64,000 nt of DNA from Bradyrhizobium sp. MOS003 (GCF_003020125.1 NZ_PYFW01000001.1:1054001-1118000); one strand, 5' to 3'; shown: positions 1-8,602, numbered from the stretch's first letter. Translations and numbers: made by a program. The notes: a model not told the origin generated them from the letters alone.

Positions 1-715
1 GCCAGGGCGAGCCGCGCCCTGTCAGCGAGCCGTCGTCCGAGAGCGCTTCCGCAAACCCCATGCTGATGCCGGCGCCGATCGAGGCGGCGAGACCGACGAG
101 GAAGGTCTGCCAGTTCTGGTGAGTGGCAAAGGCCGCCGCAAACAGCGGCGCCAGCGTCGAGACCGAGCCGTCCATCAGACCGGCGAGGCCCGGCTGCACA
201 TATTGCAGCACGAACATGCGGCGATTGGTGCGATCCTCCTCGGCGCGGACGTCGGAATTCAGGATCTCGCCGGTCAGCTTGGCGGCGGTCTCCTCGTGAG
301 CCTTCTCGGCTTCGGCGAGATCTCCCAGCAGGCGCCGTACGCCGACGTCCTGGGCCTGTTGGGCGGCCTTCACATAGAAGCGCTCGGCCTGCATCTCCAT
401 GGTCTCGACTTCCCTGCGGATGGCGTCGAGCGACAGGTTCTTGGTCAGCCAGACCGGGCGGCGGCGCAGGAATCCTTTGACGTCCTCGCGCCGGATCGGC
501 GGCAGATGCGGGCCGAAGCGCTGCTCATAGAGTTCCAGCAGCATGTGGCGATGGCCGCGCTCCTCCTCGGCCATCTGCTCGAACAACTTGGCAGAGTCCG
601 GATAGCGTTCCTTCAGGTCCTCCGCGAAGGTCATGTAGATACGGCTGTCCTCCTCCTCGGAGGAGATCGCGACCGCAAGCACCTCGCGCTCGGTCAGGTC
701 GGCAAAATTCTTCAC
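1..715 (-). CDS. mbfA: MbfA-type ferritin-like / VIT1 iron exporter (3' end outside window)
   Basis: Only the N-terminal 238 residues are in the window; the gene runs off the left edge. The first half is a ferritin-like (rubrerythrin-type) four-helix domain with paired diiron motifs, including EERGH and EKAH. The second half enters a VIT1/CCC1-type membrane domain ([12 protein letters not shown], then [11 protein letters not shown]). This two-domain layout is that of the membrane-bound ferritin MbfA, which exports iron and protects against iron and peroxide stress in Bradyrhizobium and Agrobacterium. The start chosen is a GTG at 713-715, six bases after a weak AGG; no ATG start lies nearby. 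A perfect Irr-type box lies about 20 bp upstream, which supports the identification and suggests iron-responsive repression by Irr. Confidence 0.9.
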   Translation of the reverse strand, partial: MKNFADLTEREVLAVAISSEEEDSRIYMTFAEDLKERYPDSAKLFEQMAEEERGHRHMLLELYEQRFGPHLPPIRREDVKGFLRRRPVWLTKNLSLDAIRREVETMEMQAERFYVKAAQQAQDVGVRRLLGDLAEAEKAHEETAAKLTGEILNSDVRAEEDRTNRRMFVLQYVQPGLAGLMDGSVSTLAPLFAAAFATHQNWQTFLVGLAASIGAGISMGFAEALSDDGSLTGRGSPW

Positions 716-734
716 AGTGGGCCTGTTTTGATAG

Positions 735-751
735 TTTAGAATTGTTCTAAA
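735..751 (-). promoter_or_regulatory. Iron control element (Irr box) of mbfA
   Basis: The site reads TTTAGAA-TTG-TTCTAAA, a perfect 7-bp inverted repeat with a 3-bp spacer. It matches the iron control element recognised by Irr in Bradyrhizobium and relatives. It lies 20-36 bp upstream of the GTG start of mbfA, where binding would block transcription. Irr control of mbfA is established in B. japonicum; its operation here is inferred from the match. Confidence 0.88.
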
Positions 752-782
752 TTATATAGGGCGCCTCCGTTTCCGGGTCAAA

Positions 783-1931
783 TCAGGCCGTGCCGGCCCT
801 GGCGAGGAAGTCGAGCAGCAGCCGGCTCACCTCGGCGGGCTGTTCCTGCTGCACCCAATGACCGGCGCCCTCCACGAGGTGGCAGCCGAGCATCTTCGTG
901 CAGCCGCGCCCCTGCATCGCCTCGAAGGTGCCGGGGCGCTGATAAGTGCCCCAATCCTGCTTGCCCGAGATGAAGCATGAGGGCACGTCGATGCTGCGGC
1001 CCGCGAACAATTGCATCTCGCTGTTGAGCATGCCCGTGGTGCCGTAGCGGTACCATTGCAGCCCGCCCTGGAATCCCGTGCGGCCATATTCGGCGGCGTA
1101 GTAGGCGAGGTCGCTGTCCGGCAGCCATCGATTGGCGGCGATCGCCGCGGCCGAGGGCATCTCCTTTGCGACCGTCTCGGCCATGGTCTCGCCGGCATCC
1201 ATCACATAGTAAGTCGGCAGCTTTGCCAGCTCGCCCGCTGCCCACGATTTCAGCGGATACGGCTTGTTGTCGGTCCAGTCGGCGCTCTTGTGATGATAAT
1301 AGGCGCGCAGGAAATTGTGCAGGCCCTGCGGCGCGTGCTGCATGTCCGTATTGGCCGCGCGTGTCGAATAGTACCATTGATAATGAATGCGCGGACGCGG
1401 CAGCGCGGCGAGCTCATGATGCACGGGGTCTTCGGCGGGCGGCGTTGCCGGCGCGTCGACCGTATTGAACGGCAGCGATGGCGCTCCGCCGAACGGTGCG
1501 CTCATCAGCGTCACCGAGCGAAACACATCGGGCCGGATCAATGCGCACCAGGCCGCGACCGGGCTGCCGAAATCATGCCCGGCCAGATCGACCTGCCTGT
1601 AGCCGAACGCCGACACCAGGGCGAGTGCGTCGCGCACGAGGTTGAGCAACGAGAATGGCGTGAGGTCGCCGTCATAATCCGCTGTCCAGCCCGTGGTGCG
1701 GCCATAGCCGCGCTGGTCCGGCGCGATCACGTGATAGCCGGCCGCAGCCAGCGTCGGCATCACCTTGCGCCAGGAGAAGGCGAGCTCCGGAAAACCGTGC
1801 AACAGCAGGATGCAGGGACGGCCCTTGGTCTCGAAGCCCGCCTCAAGCACATGCATGCGCAAGCCGTTGATGCCGTCGACGGTGCGCGAACGGATTCCGG
1901 CGGGCAGAGGGATGTCGGGAAGATTGGCCAT
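783..1931 (-). CDS. Alpha/beta hydrolase, epoxide hydrolase-like
   Basis: This 382-residue protein has the epoxide-hydrolase form of the alpha/beta fold. The oxyanion motif HGFPE is near residue 45. The nucleophile elbow GHDFGS places an Asp nucleophile near residue 120, rather than the Ser of esterases. The C-terminal GAGHWVQQEQP carries the catalytic His. Such enzymes hydrolyse epoxides, and related ones dehalogenate haloacids, through an Asp-ester intermediate; the substrate here is unknown. The ATG at 1931 was chosen because GAGGAA precedes it; an upstream extension to 2018 would read into a dispersed repeat. It is probably cytoplasmic because no signal peptide is seen. Confidence 0.8.
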   Translation of the reverse strand: MANLPDIPLPAGIRSRTVDGINGLRMHVLEAGFETKGRPCILLLHGFPELAFSWRKVMPTLAAAGYHVIAPDQRGYGRTTGWTADYDGDLTPFSLLNLVRDALALVSAFGYRQVDLAGHDFGSPVAAWCALIRPDVFRSVTLMSAPFGGAPSLPFNTVDAPATPPAEDPVHHELAALPRPRIHYQWYYSTRAANTDMQHAPQGLHNFLRAYYHHKSADWTDNKPYPLKSWAAGELAKLPTYYVMDAGETMAETVAKEMPSAAAIAANRWLPDSDLAYYAAEYGRTGFQGGLQWYRYGTTGMLNSEMQLFAGRSIDVPSCFISGKQDWGTYQRPGTFEAMQGRGCTKMLGCHLVEGAGHWVQQEQPAEVSRLLLDFLARAGTA

Positions 1932-1942
1932 AGGTGTTTCCT

Positions 1943-2032
1943 CGTCATGGCCGGGCCTGTCCCCGCCATCCACGTTCGTCGTTGCGGTCGATCTTAAGAA
2001 CGTTGATGCCCGGGACAAGCCCGGGCATGACG
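1943..2032. repeat. Dispersed palindromic repeat, family 1 (copy 1)
   Basis: The element begins CGTCATGGCCGGG and ends CCCGGGCATGACG, so its ends form a long imperfect hairpin. Related copies lie at 6138-6262 and 60628-60700. All three are intergenic. Confidence 0.75.
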
Positions 2033-2054
2033 GAAGCAGGGCGATCGCCGCAAG

Positions 2055-2924
2055 CTAGACCGCCGCGCAGACGAACCCGCTGCCCTTGCGCTTGATCTTC
2101 CCCACCGATGGCGAGGGGAAATGGGCGGTGCAGCACAGCGTGTCGGTGTCGCAATAGCGCTCCAGGAAGCTGCGGCGTGTCGTTGCCGCGGCGGCCGGAT
2201 CGACGTCGAACTTCACCGACATCTCCGGATAAAGCGCCTGGATCGGCGAGTGCATGAGATCGCCGGAGAACACGGCATTGTCCCTACCGCGACCAAACGT
2301 GAACGCGACATGGCCCGGCGTGTGGCCCGGTGTCGGCAGGATGCGGACGTGATCACCGATCTCATGCTCGTTGCCAACTACCTCGTGGCGGCTGGCCTCG
2401 ACCACCGGCAGCACACTGTCGACGAAGGGGGCGACCTCCGCCTTCGCATTCTGCTCGGTCCAGTAGTCGAACTCCTGCTTGCCGAACACGTAGCGCGCCT
2501 TGGGGAAGGTCGGCACCCAGCGGCCGTTCTCCAGCCGCGTGTTCCAGCCGACGTGGTCGACATGGAGATGCGTGCACATCACGAAGTCGATGTCGTCAGG
2601 CGAGAACCCGGCGCTGGCGAGTCCGCGCAAATAAGTGTCGTCGGTCTTCATATTCCATTTCGGCCGCTGCGGCCGCGGCTTGTCGTTGCCGATGCAACTG
2701 TCGACCAGAATGGTGTGATGCGGCGTCTTGATCACATAGGACTGGAAACACAGGATTAGAGTGTCCTGCTCGTTCAGCGCTTTTGCCTGCTGCATCCATG
2801 CGCGGTTCTCGGCCAGTACCTCCGGCGTCAAACCCGGCAACATCTCCAGCGCCGGCAGGAAGGTGGTCTCCTGCTCGATGATGCGATGGATGGTGAGATC
2901 GCCGACCGAGAACTTCAGGCTCAT
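2055..2924 (-). CDS. MBL-fold metallo-hydrolase
   Basis: A 289-residue metallo-beta-lactamase fold protein. The metal-binding motif HLHVDH is intact, followed by TPGHTPGH, the bridging Asp in SGDLMH, and a C-terminal TAHFP, so both metal sites look complete. The family includes lactonases, arylsulfatases and other hydrolases; the reaction cannot be assigned. It is paralogous to the protein at 4676-5524 (shared CTHLHVDHVGWNT block). It is the last gene of a minus-strand run with the GST gene just upstream (15 bp gap), so co-transcription is likely. Confidence 0.82.
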   Translation of the reverse strand: MSLKFSVGDLTIHRIIEQETTFLPALEMLPGLTPEVLAENRAWMQQAKALNEQDTLILCFQSYVIKTPHHTILVDSCIGNDKPRPQRPKWNMKTDDTYLRGLASAGFSPDDIDFVMCTHLHVDHVGWNTRLENGRWVPTFPKARYVFGKQEFDYWTEQNAKAEVAPFVDSVLPVVEASRHEVVGNEHEIGDHVRILPTPGHTPGHVAFTFGRGRDNAVFSGDLMHSPIQALYPEMSVKFDVDPAAAATTRRSFLERYCDTDTLCCTAHFPSPSVGKIKRKGSGFVCAAV

Positions 2925-2939
2925 GAGGACTCCAGTTGT

Positions 2940-3551
2940 TTACGCTGCCGGCGGCACCGAGATCTTGACCGAAGGCCGCTGCAGCATCTTCTGATGGAAG
3001 GCGTCGAGCTTCGGATAGGCCTTGCGCCAGCCGCAATCGGCGAAGCGGAAATCGGCATAGCCGAGCACGCAAACGAGGCCGATCTGCGAGATGTCGAACG
3101 GGCCGTTCAGAACCTCAGGCATGTTTTCGAACCGCGCCATGCCGGTCCACGCCCTGTTCCAATGGTCGTCCGACCATGCCTGCCATTGCAGGCCCTGCGG
3201 CCGCACCATCTTCTCGTAGCGGCACAGCAGCATGGAATCGAGCATGCCGTTGAGCAGGGAATGATTGGTCTTGGCCTTCCAGCGCGCGGGACCGTAACCG
3301 GGGATCAGAGCGCCGCCGGCGATCTCGTTGAGATATTCGACGATGACGTAGGAGTCCAAAATGACGTCGCCGTCATTGGTGATCAGCACCGGCAGCTTCT
3401 TCAGCGGCGTGATCTTCGAATAGTCCTCATTGGCCGTGCCCGGCGCGACGCTTGCGGGCGTGAATTCGATCTTGTCGATCAGCCCAAGCTCGATCGCGGC
3501 GATGCGCACCTTGCGGGCGAAGGGCGAGGCGGGGGAGAAAGAGAGTTTCAT
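2940..3551 (-). CDS. Glutathione S-transferase family protein
   Basis: This 203-residue protein has an N-terminal thioredoxin-like domain opening with SPASPFARKVRIAAIELG. The Ser/Ala-rich loop SPFARKV is typical of bacterial GSTs of the YibF type, and an all-helical C-terminal domain follows. AGGACATTTCC precedes the ATG. It probably conjugates or reduces electrophiles with glutathione in the cytoplasm, but no substrate can be named. It sits between the FAH-family gene upstream and the MBL hydrolase downstream on the same strand, a mix that resembles a degradation cluster. A dispersed repeat separates it from the FAH gene, so it may have its own promoter. Confidence 0.8.
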   Translation of the reverse strand: MKLSFSPASPFARKVRIAAIELGLIDKIEFTPASVAPGTANEDYSKITPLKKLPVLITNDGDVILDSYVIVEYLNEIAGGALIPGYGPARWKAKTNHSLLNGMLDSMLLCRYEKMVRPQGLQWQAWSDDHWNRAWTGMARFENMPEVLNGPFDISQIGLVCVLGYADFRFADCGWRKAYPKLDAFHQKMLQRPSVKISVPPAA

Positions 3552-3587
3552 GGAAATGTCCTACGCGGAGACCGGCAGTTGGTTGTC

Positions 3588-3671
3588 GTCATTGCGAGGA
3601 GCGAAGCGACGAAGCAATCCAGTCCGTTTCCGCGGAGGAATTCTGGATTGCTTCGCTTCGCTCGCAATGAC
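3588..3671. repeat. Dispersed palindromic repeat, family 2 (copy 1)
   Basis: The ends are inverted: GTCATTGCGAGGAGCGAAGC at the left and CTTCGCTCGCAATGAC at the right, with CAATCCAG / CTGGATTG inside. The whole element can fold as one long hairpin. Other copies are at 10392-10467 and 48712-48788. Confidence 0.82.
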
Positions 3672-3688
3672 CGGGATAGAACGGCAGC

Positions 3689-4531
3689 TTACGCCGCGAT
3701 AATCTCCTGCCTCTGTTCGCCGAGACCCTCGATGCCGAGCGTGACGACGTCGCCGACATTGAGGAAGGTCGGCGGCTTCATGCCGAGGCCGACGCCGGGC
3801 GGGGTGCCTGTCGTGATGATGTCTCCGGGCAGCAGCGTCATGAATTGCGAGACATAGGAGATGCACTTCGCCATGGAGAAGATCATGGTCTTGGTCGAAC
3901 CGGTCTGGCGGCGCTGGCCGTTGACGTCCAGCCACATCGACAGATCCTGCACGTCCTTGATCTCGTCCTTGGTGGCGAGCCACGGCCCGACCGGGCCGAA
4001 CGTGTCGTGCGACTTGCCCTTGGTCCACTGACCCAGGCGCTCGGTCTGGAAGTTGCGCTCGGAGACGTCGTTGCAGACGCAATAGCCGGCGACGTAGTTC
4101 AGCGCGTCGGCTTCCGAGACGTACTTGGCGCGAGTGCCGATGATGGCGGCGATCTCGACTTCCCAGTCGAGCTTGGTCGAGCCGCGCGGCTTCTCGACCG
4201 CGTCGTTCGGGCCGGACAGCGAGGTGTTGGCCTTCAGGAAGATGATCGGCTCGGTCGGGATCGCGGCGCCGGTTTCCTTGGCGTGGTCGCTGTAGTTGAG
4301 GCCGATCGCAACGAATTTCGAGATGCCGGTCACGGGGGCGCCGAAACGGGGCTTGCCGGAGACCGCGGGCAGCGAGGCCGGATCGAGGCCTGCCAGCTTC
4401 TTCAGGCTCTCGGGCGAATAGGCCTCGCCGGTGAGGTCCTTCAGATGCGCCGACAGGTCGCGCAACTGGCCGGATTTGTCGATCAGGCCGGGCTTTTCAG
4501 CACCCTTTTCGCCGTAACGAACAAGCTTCAT
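3689..4531 (-). CDS. Fumarylacetoacetate hydrolase family protein
   Basis: A 280-residue member of the FAH superfamily. The family core is visible: FVAIGLNYSDHAKE near residue 75, the acidic metal-ligand segment LDWEVEIAAIIG near residue 125, and the C-terminal GDIITTGTPPGVG. These enzymes cleave C-C bonds or decarboxylate or hydrate 2-keto acids in aromatic catabolism (for example 2-keto-4-pentenoate hydratase and acylpyruvase types). The exact activity is not determinable. A GGGAGAAACGAGA stretch sits directly before the ATG. It may share a pathway with the adjacent GST and the two MBL hydrolases. Confidence 0.82.
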   Translation of the reverse strand: MKLVRYGEKGAEKPGLIDKSGQLRDLSAHLKDLTGEAYSPESLKKLAGLDPASLPAVSGKPRFGAPVTGISKFVAIGLNYSDHAKETGAAIPTEPIIFLKANTSLSGPNDAVEKPRGSTKLDWEVEIAAIIGTRAKYVSEADALNYVAGYCVCNDVSERNFQTERLGQWTKGKSHDTFGPVGPWLATKDEIKDVQDLSMWLDVNGQRRQTGSTKTMIFSMAKCISYVSQFMTLLPGDIITTGTPPGVGLGMKPPTFLNVGDVVTLGIEGLGEQRQEIIAA

Positions 4532-4675
4532 TCTCGTTTCTCCCTGGAGATTTGGACCGATCGGTTAATAGCTTCATGGAACAGGGCGGCGGGAAATTCA
4601 ACCGCCGAAAAGGGGTGCATTGCAGCCCTTCCATTCGGCGGTAGGGACGTGAAGTTCGCGTTCGGGGCAGGCGAC

Positions 4676-5524
4676 CTATGCCAGCGCGTCGAATCTGAAC
4701 GCATCCCCCTCCCGCTTGATGTGGCCGGCTGAAAAGTGCCCGCCGATCACCAGCGTCGGCGTGTCGGCAAAGCGGCCGAACAGCGTTGCCCGCGTCGTAG
4801 CCGACTGCGTCTGGTCGGAATCCGCGGTCGAGGACCAGTCGAGATGCGCCATCTGGCAGGGGTGATGGGCGACGTCGCCGGTCAGCAGGGCCTGCTCGCC
4901 GTCAGATCGGATGAGAATGCTCATGTGGCCGGGACTGTGGCCCGGGGTCGGGATCATACTGATCTCCTCGCAGAGCTGGTGGTCGCTCGGGATCAGATCG
5001 GCCTTGCCGGCATCGACGATCGGCTGAACGGAATCCTCGAACACGGCTCGCTTGTCCGGCGCGGTCGAATGCTCCAGCCAGTGCTCGTATTCGATCTTGC
5101 CGAAAACGTAGCGCGCGTTTGCAAAAGTGGGCACCCACTTCCCGTCGACCAGCTTCGTATTCCAGCCGACATGATCGACATGAAGATGTGTGCACAGCAC
5201 CGTGTCGATGCTGTCGGGGGCAAAGCCCGCCGCGGCCATGGTCTCCAGGAACGGCGTGGTACGGTTGTTCCAGGTCGGCACGTTGCGGCCCTGCTTGTCG
5301 TTGCCGAGGCCGGTGTCGACCACGATGCGGTGCGACGGCGTTTCCACCACCAGCGAATGGATCGACATTTTCAGCCGGCCCTCGTCGGTGGCGAAATGCG
5401 GGATCAGCCAGGGCAGCTTCTGGATCTCGGCATTATCAGCGAGCGGCAGGATGAAGCGGGTCGAGCCAACCGTCTCCAGCTCCACGACTTTGGTGATTTT
5501 GACCTGCCCGACCTTCCACTGCAT
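4676..5524 (-). CDS. MBL-fold metallo-hydrolase
   Basis: A 282-residue metallo-beta-lactamase fold protein with an intact CTHLHVDHVGWNT motif, TPGHSPGH, LLTGDVAHH and a final GGHFSAGH. It resembles the 2055-2924 protein throughout. The ATG at 5522-5524 (MQWKVGQ) was chosen because it aligns the N-terminus with that paralogue (both reach a VG.., I.. segment at once) and GGGAA lies upstream. In-frame starts at 5539 and 5578 are possible. No signal peptide is seen. The substrate is unknown; lactone or ester hydrolysis is plausible for this family. It is transcribed away from the DUF3775 gene. Confidence 0.8.
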   Translation of the reverse strand: MQWKVGQVKITKVVELETVGSTRFILPLADNAEIQKLPWLIPHFATDEGRLKMSIHSLVVETPSHRIVVDTGLGNDKQGRNVPTWNNRTTPFLETMAAAGFAPDSIDTVLCTHLHVDHVGWNTKLVDGKWVPTFANARYVFGKIEYEHWLEHSTAPDKRAVFEDSVQPIVDAGKADLIPSDHQLCEEISMIPTPGHSPGHMSILIRSDGEQALLTGDVAHHPCQMAHLDWSSTADSDQTQSATTRATLFGRFADTPTLVIGGHFSAGHIKREGDAFRFDALA

Positions 5525-5637
5525 CCGGCGCGTTCCCATGTTATTGCTTTGGCGCCGAAACATGCGGTTTTCCGCCATGATGCGCAATGGATCATCTGAC
5601 GCGATGCGGCGTTATCGCGGGAACCGGAGGAGGAGCC

Positions 5638-6114
5638 ATGCCAGAGCTTGCAATATCGGCTGAAAAGCTCGCGTTCATCATCGAGAAGGCGCGTGAGTTC
5701 GACGTCAAGGAAGGGAATTCCGATCCGGATTCCGGCTCCAACCCCGGCGATGACGATGCGCTCGATGTCCTGGAGGACGACGGCTCCGATCCCGTCGTCC
5801 AGGAACTCGGCGGCTTCATCATCGCATTGAACGAGGACGAGCAACTCGATCTCGTCACGCTGACCTGGCTCGGCCGCGGCGACGGCACGATTGACGATTG
5901 GGATGATTTGCGCGCCCGTGCGGTGGAGGCGCGAGCTGAGTACGGCAGCCCGCGCCGCGAAACCGTGCGTTATCTGCTCGGCGACCCCATGTTGGGCGAT
6001 CTGCTCGCCAACGGGCTCGACGAATTCGGCATCGACTGGACCGACGAGCGTACGACGGCCGATTCCTCAGCTCCCAGTCAGCAGGACGAAGACGAGCCGA
6101 CAAAACAGCGGTGA
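5638..6114 (+). CDS. DUF3775 domain-containing protein
   Basis: A small acidic protein of 158 residues. The N-terminal segment is LAFIIEKAREFDVKEG. An Asp-rich stretch follows, then DPVVQELGGFI, NEDEQLDLVTLTWLGRGD and a helical tail ending in LLGDPMLGDLLANGLDEF. This pattern matches the uncharacterised family DUF3775, common in Bradyrhizobium. GGAGGAG directly before the ATG fixes the start; the in-frame upstream extension has no ribosome site. It has no membrane segment and no known function. It is divergent from the MBL hydrolase gene. Confidence 0.75.
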   Translation: MPELAISAEKLAFIIEKAREFDVKEGNSDPDSGSNPGDDDALDVLEDDGSDPVVQELGGFIIALNEDEQLDLVTLTWLGRGDGTIDDWDDLRARAVEARAEYGSPRRETVRYLLGDPMLGDLLANGLDEFGIDWTDERTTADSSAPSQQDEDEPTKQR

Positions 6115-6137
6115 TATTCAGCTGTCTGCAAAAGGGT

Positions 6138-6262
6138 CGTCATGCCCGGGCTTGTCCCGCCTGCGCGGCCGAAGCCGCTTCGGCGAGGCGAAGGCCCGGG
6201 CATCCACGTTCTTCGTGCTCTGTGGCAAATCGTGGATGGCCGGGACAAGCCCGGCCATGACG
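6138..6262. repeat. Dispersed palindromic repeat, family 1 (copy 2)
   Basis: It starts CGTCATGCCCGGGCTTGTCC and ends GGACAAGCCCGGCCATGACG, an almost perfect inverted repeat enclosing a GC-rich middle. It separates two convergent genes. Confidence 0.8.
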
Positions 6263-6293
6263 ATGCGGAAGCTTCGGCGCCCCGCAATCGCGC

Positions 6294-7076
6294 TTACAGC
6301 GTCCCCGGGAAAGCGCCACCATCCAGCAGGATGTTCTGGCCGGTAATGAAGCCGGCCTTGGCACCGCACAGGAAGGCGCAGGCATAGCCGAACTCGTCCG
6401 GCTGTCCGAAGCGGCCGGCCGGGTTGAGCTTGGCGCGCTCGGCCAGGACCTGCTCGGACGTCGTGCCGCGCTTGTCGGCTTCACCCTTCGCGGTGCTGGT
6501 CAGGCGATCCGTCTCGAACGGGCCCGGCAGCAGGCCGTTGATGGTGACGTTGTTGATCACTGTCTTGCGCGACAGGCCGGCGATGAAGCCGGTGAGGCCG
6601 GCGCGCGCGCCGTTGGAAAGGCCGAGGATGTCGATCGGCGCCTTCACCGCTGCCGAGGTGATGTTGACGATGCGGCCGAACTTGCGGGCCATCATTCCGT
6701 CCACGGTTGCCTTGATCAGTTCGATCGGCGTCAGCATGTTGGCGTCGATCGCCTTGATCCAGTCGTCGCGGGTCCAGTTGCGGAAATCGCCGGGCGGCGG
6801 CCCGCCGGCATTGTTGATCAGGATGTCGGGCTCGGGGCACGCCTTCAGCACGGCCTCCCGGCCGGCCGGCGTCGTGATGTCGCCGACAATCTCGGTGACC
6901 TTCACGTCAGGATAGGCTTTCCGGATCTCGTCCGCCGTCTTCTTCAAGGCTTCGGCGCCGCGTGCGGTGAGCGTGACGTCGACGCCGGCCTCCGCCAGCG
7001 AGATGGCGCAGGCGCGCCCGAGGCCCTTGCTGGATGCGCAGACGATGGCGCGGCGACCTTTGATCCCAAGATCCAC
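6294..7076 (-). CDS. SDR family oxidoreductase with atypical active site
   Basis: This 260-residue protein has the short-chain dehydrogenase fold. The cofactor motif is ASSKGLGRA, followed by the structural NNAGG near residue 88 and the C-terminal LLDGG. The catalytic YxxxK is absent: after ITSAAVKAP the aligned segment reads SNGARAG, placing Ser and Arg where Tyr and Lys normally stand. Some FabG-like SDRs share this form, and their activity is poorly known, so a reductase label is uncertain. Translation starts at a GTG with GGGAG seven bases upstream. The gene is convergent with the DUF3775 gene; CvpA lies upstream on the same strand. Confidence 0.78.
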   Translation of the reverse strand: MDLGIKGRRAIVCASSKGLGRACAISLAEAGVDVTLTARGAEALKKTADEIRKAYPDVKVTEIVGDITTPAGREAVLKACPEPDILINNAGGPPPGDFRNWTRDDWIKAIDANMLTPIELIKATVDGMMARKFGRIVNITSAAVKAPIDILGLSNGARAGLTGFIAGLSRKTVINNVTINGLLPGPFETDRLTSTAKGEADKRGTTSEQVLAERAKLNPAGRFGQPDEFGYACAFLCGAKAGFITGQNILLDGGAFPGTL

Positions 7077-7201
7077 TGTTTCACTCCCGTAAATAGCACG
7101 CAGGTTTTGGATGGCGGCACTCTAGCCAACATCGGCGCCGCTGATAAGGCATGGGCCCGCGTCAAAATGCATGGCGCTCGGCGCGGCGATGCAAATGCGC
7201 T

Positions 7202-7714
7202 CTAGATCCGCCGTTCCTGCTTGAGGCGGTCGATCGCGGAGGCCGCTTCCGGTGGCAGCGATTTGAAGCCCATCTGACCCGCCGTCGAAAACAGCGGCCG
7301 CAGATGCGAGCCGGCGAGAAAGGGCGGCTGCTTGTTGGCCGGCACGATCTGGTCGAACACCAGCACCAGCGTGGTGGCGACGAGGCCGACCCTCACGGCG
7401 CCGAGCGCGGCGCCGCCGAGCCGGTCGCCGATGCCGGCGTCGCGGATCGTGTCGTTCAGCGCCAGGCCGCCGATATAGCCGAGCAGCATGCCGACCACCA
7501 CGAAGATGCCGAACAGCCAGATCCAGTTCTGCAGCCATGGCGCATTCGGGTTGCCGGCGATCTGCGGCACGATCAACGGCATCAGCGCCACCGCGATCGG
7601 CGCGGCGAGGAGATAGGCGAGGATGGTCATGGCGCTGCGGAGCAGGCCGGTCCTGAAACCGAAGCCGACTGCGATGGCGAGTGCGGCATAGACGGCGAGA
7701 TCGAAACTGTTCAT
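7202..7714 (-). CDS. cvpA: CvpA family membrane protein
   Basis: This 170-residue protein has about four hydrophobic segments (roughly residues 5-25, 30-50, 65-85 and 105-125). The loop between segments three and four, GLALNDTIRDAGIGDRLGGA, matches the CvpA hallmark where a conserved Asp-Arg-Gly lies between helices. CvpA is an inner-membrane protein named for colicin V production and linked to envelope stress tolerance; its molecular role is unclear. A hydrophilic tail follows the last helix. No good ribosome site is seen before the ATG. It is unusual here in not being next to purF. Confidence 0.75.
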   Translation of the reverse strand: MNSFDLAVYAALAIAVGFGFRTGLLRSAMTILAYLLAAPIAVALMPLIVPQIAGNPNAPWLQNWIWLFGIFVVVGMLLGYIGGLALNDTIRDAGIGDRLGGAALGAVRVGLVATTLVLVFDQIVPANKQPPFLAGSHLRPLFSTAGQMGFKSLPPEAASAIDRLKQERRI

Positions 7715-7834
7715 CAGGAGAAATCTGCCTCGGTGAAACGAATGAACGCCGGACCGATCATTCCGGTTTCAGATCGATAAAATCGTCTGTATTGATGGCT
7801 CCAAAAGCTCGAGGATTACGCCGGGGAAATCGTC

Positions 7835-8596
7835 ATGTCAGACCTATTCGACGTCAGTAAAGAAACCATCCTCGTCACGGGCGCGAGCCAGGGGCTGGGG
7901 CGGCAATTTGCCCGGGTGCTGGCGGCCCATGGAGCGGCGGTCGCGCTCGCGGCGCGTCAGGCCGACAAGCTGAAGAGCCTGGAGGAGGAGATCCGCGGCA
8001 AGGGCGGCCGCGCCGCCGCGGTCGCGCTCGACGTCACCGACACCGCCTCGATCGCGCGGGCCGTCGACGCGGCGGAGGCCGTGCTCGGTCCCGTCACCGT
8101 GCTGATCAACAATGCCGGCATCGCCATCGAGAAGCTTGCGACCGAGCAGACCGAAGCGGATTGGGACGCGGTGATCGGCGCCAACCTGAAGGGCGCCTAT
8201 TTCCTGGCGACGGAAGTCGCCCGGCGCATGATCGCGCGCAAGCAGCCAGGCAACATCGTCAACATCGCCTCCGTGCTCGGTACCGGCGTGTTGAAAGCGG
8301 TGTCGCCTTACGCGATCTCCAAGGCCGGCATCATCCAGGCGACGAAAGCGATGGCGCTGGAGCTCGCCGGCCAGAACATCCGCATCAACGCGCTCGCGCC
8401 CGGCTATATCGACACCGAGATGAACCACGCCTTCTGGTCGACGCCGGCAGGCGAGCGTCTCGCCAAGCGCATCCCGCAGCGCCGCGTCGGCGCCGAGTCC
8501 GATCTCGACGGCGCGATCCTGCTGCTGGCGTCACAGGCCTCGCGGTACATGACGGGGAGTGTGATCACCGTCGACGGCGGCTTCCTGCTGAATTGA
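7835..8596 (+). CDS. SDR family NAD(P)-dependent oxidoreductase
   Basis: A canonical 253-residue short-chain dehydrogenase. The cofactor motif is TGASQGLGR near residue 17, NNAG follows near residue 92, and the catalytic set is complete with the NIASVLG Ser and YAISK. The C-terminal SVITVDGG is typical of the FabG-like subgroup. It probably interconverts a hydroxyl and a ketone with NAD(P)H; the substrate is unknown. A GGGGAAA site sits before the ATG. It stands alone on the plus strand, divergent from cvpA and convergent with the GMC oxidoreductase gene. Confidence 0.85.
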   Translation: MSDLFDVSKETILVTGASQGLGRQFARVLAAHGAAVALAARQADKLKSLEEEIRGKGGRAAAVALDVTDTASIARAVDAAEAVLGPVTVLINNAGIAIEKLATEQTEADWDAVIGANLKGAYFLATEVARRMIARKQPGNIVNIASVLGTGVLKAVSPYAISKAGIIQATKAMALELAGQNIRINALAPGYIDTEMNHAFWSTPAGERLAKRIPQRRVGAESDLDGAILLLASQASRYMTGSVITVDGGFLLN

Positions 8597-8602
8597 ACGC
8601 TG

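Noticed and set aside
1011..1997. A 328-residue plus-strand ORF opposite the epoxide hydrolase gene
   Set aside because: It is an antisense shadow with no ribosome site and no family signature; the minus-strand frame has a complete catalytic set.
2330..2731. Arg/Ser-rich plus-strand ORFs over the first MBL gene
   Set aside because: These are frame shadows; the composition is dominated by Arg, Ser and Ala and no motif is present.
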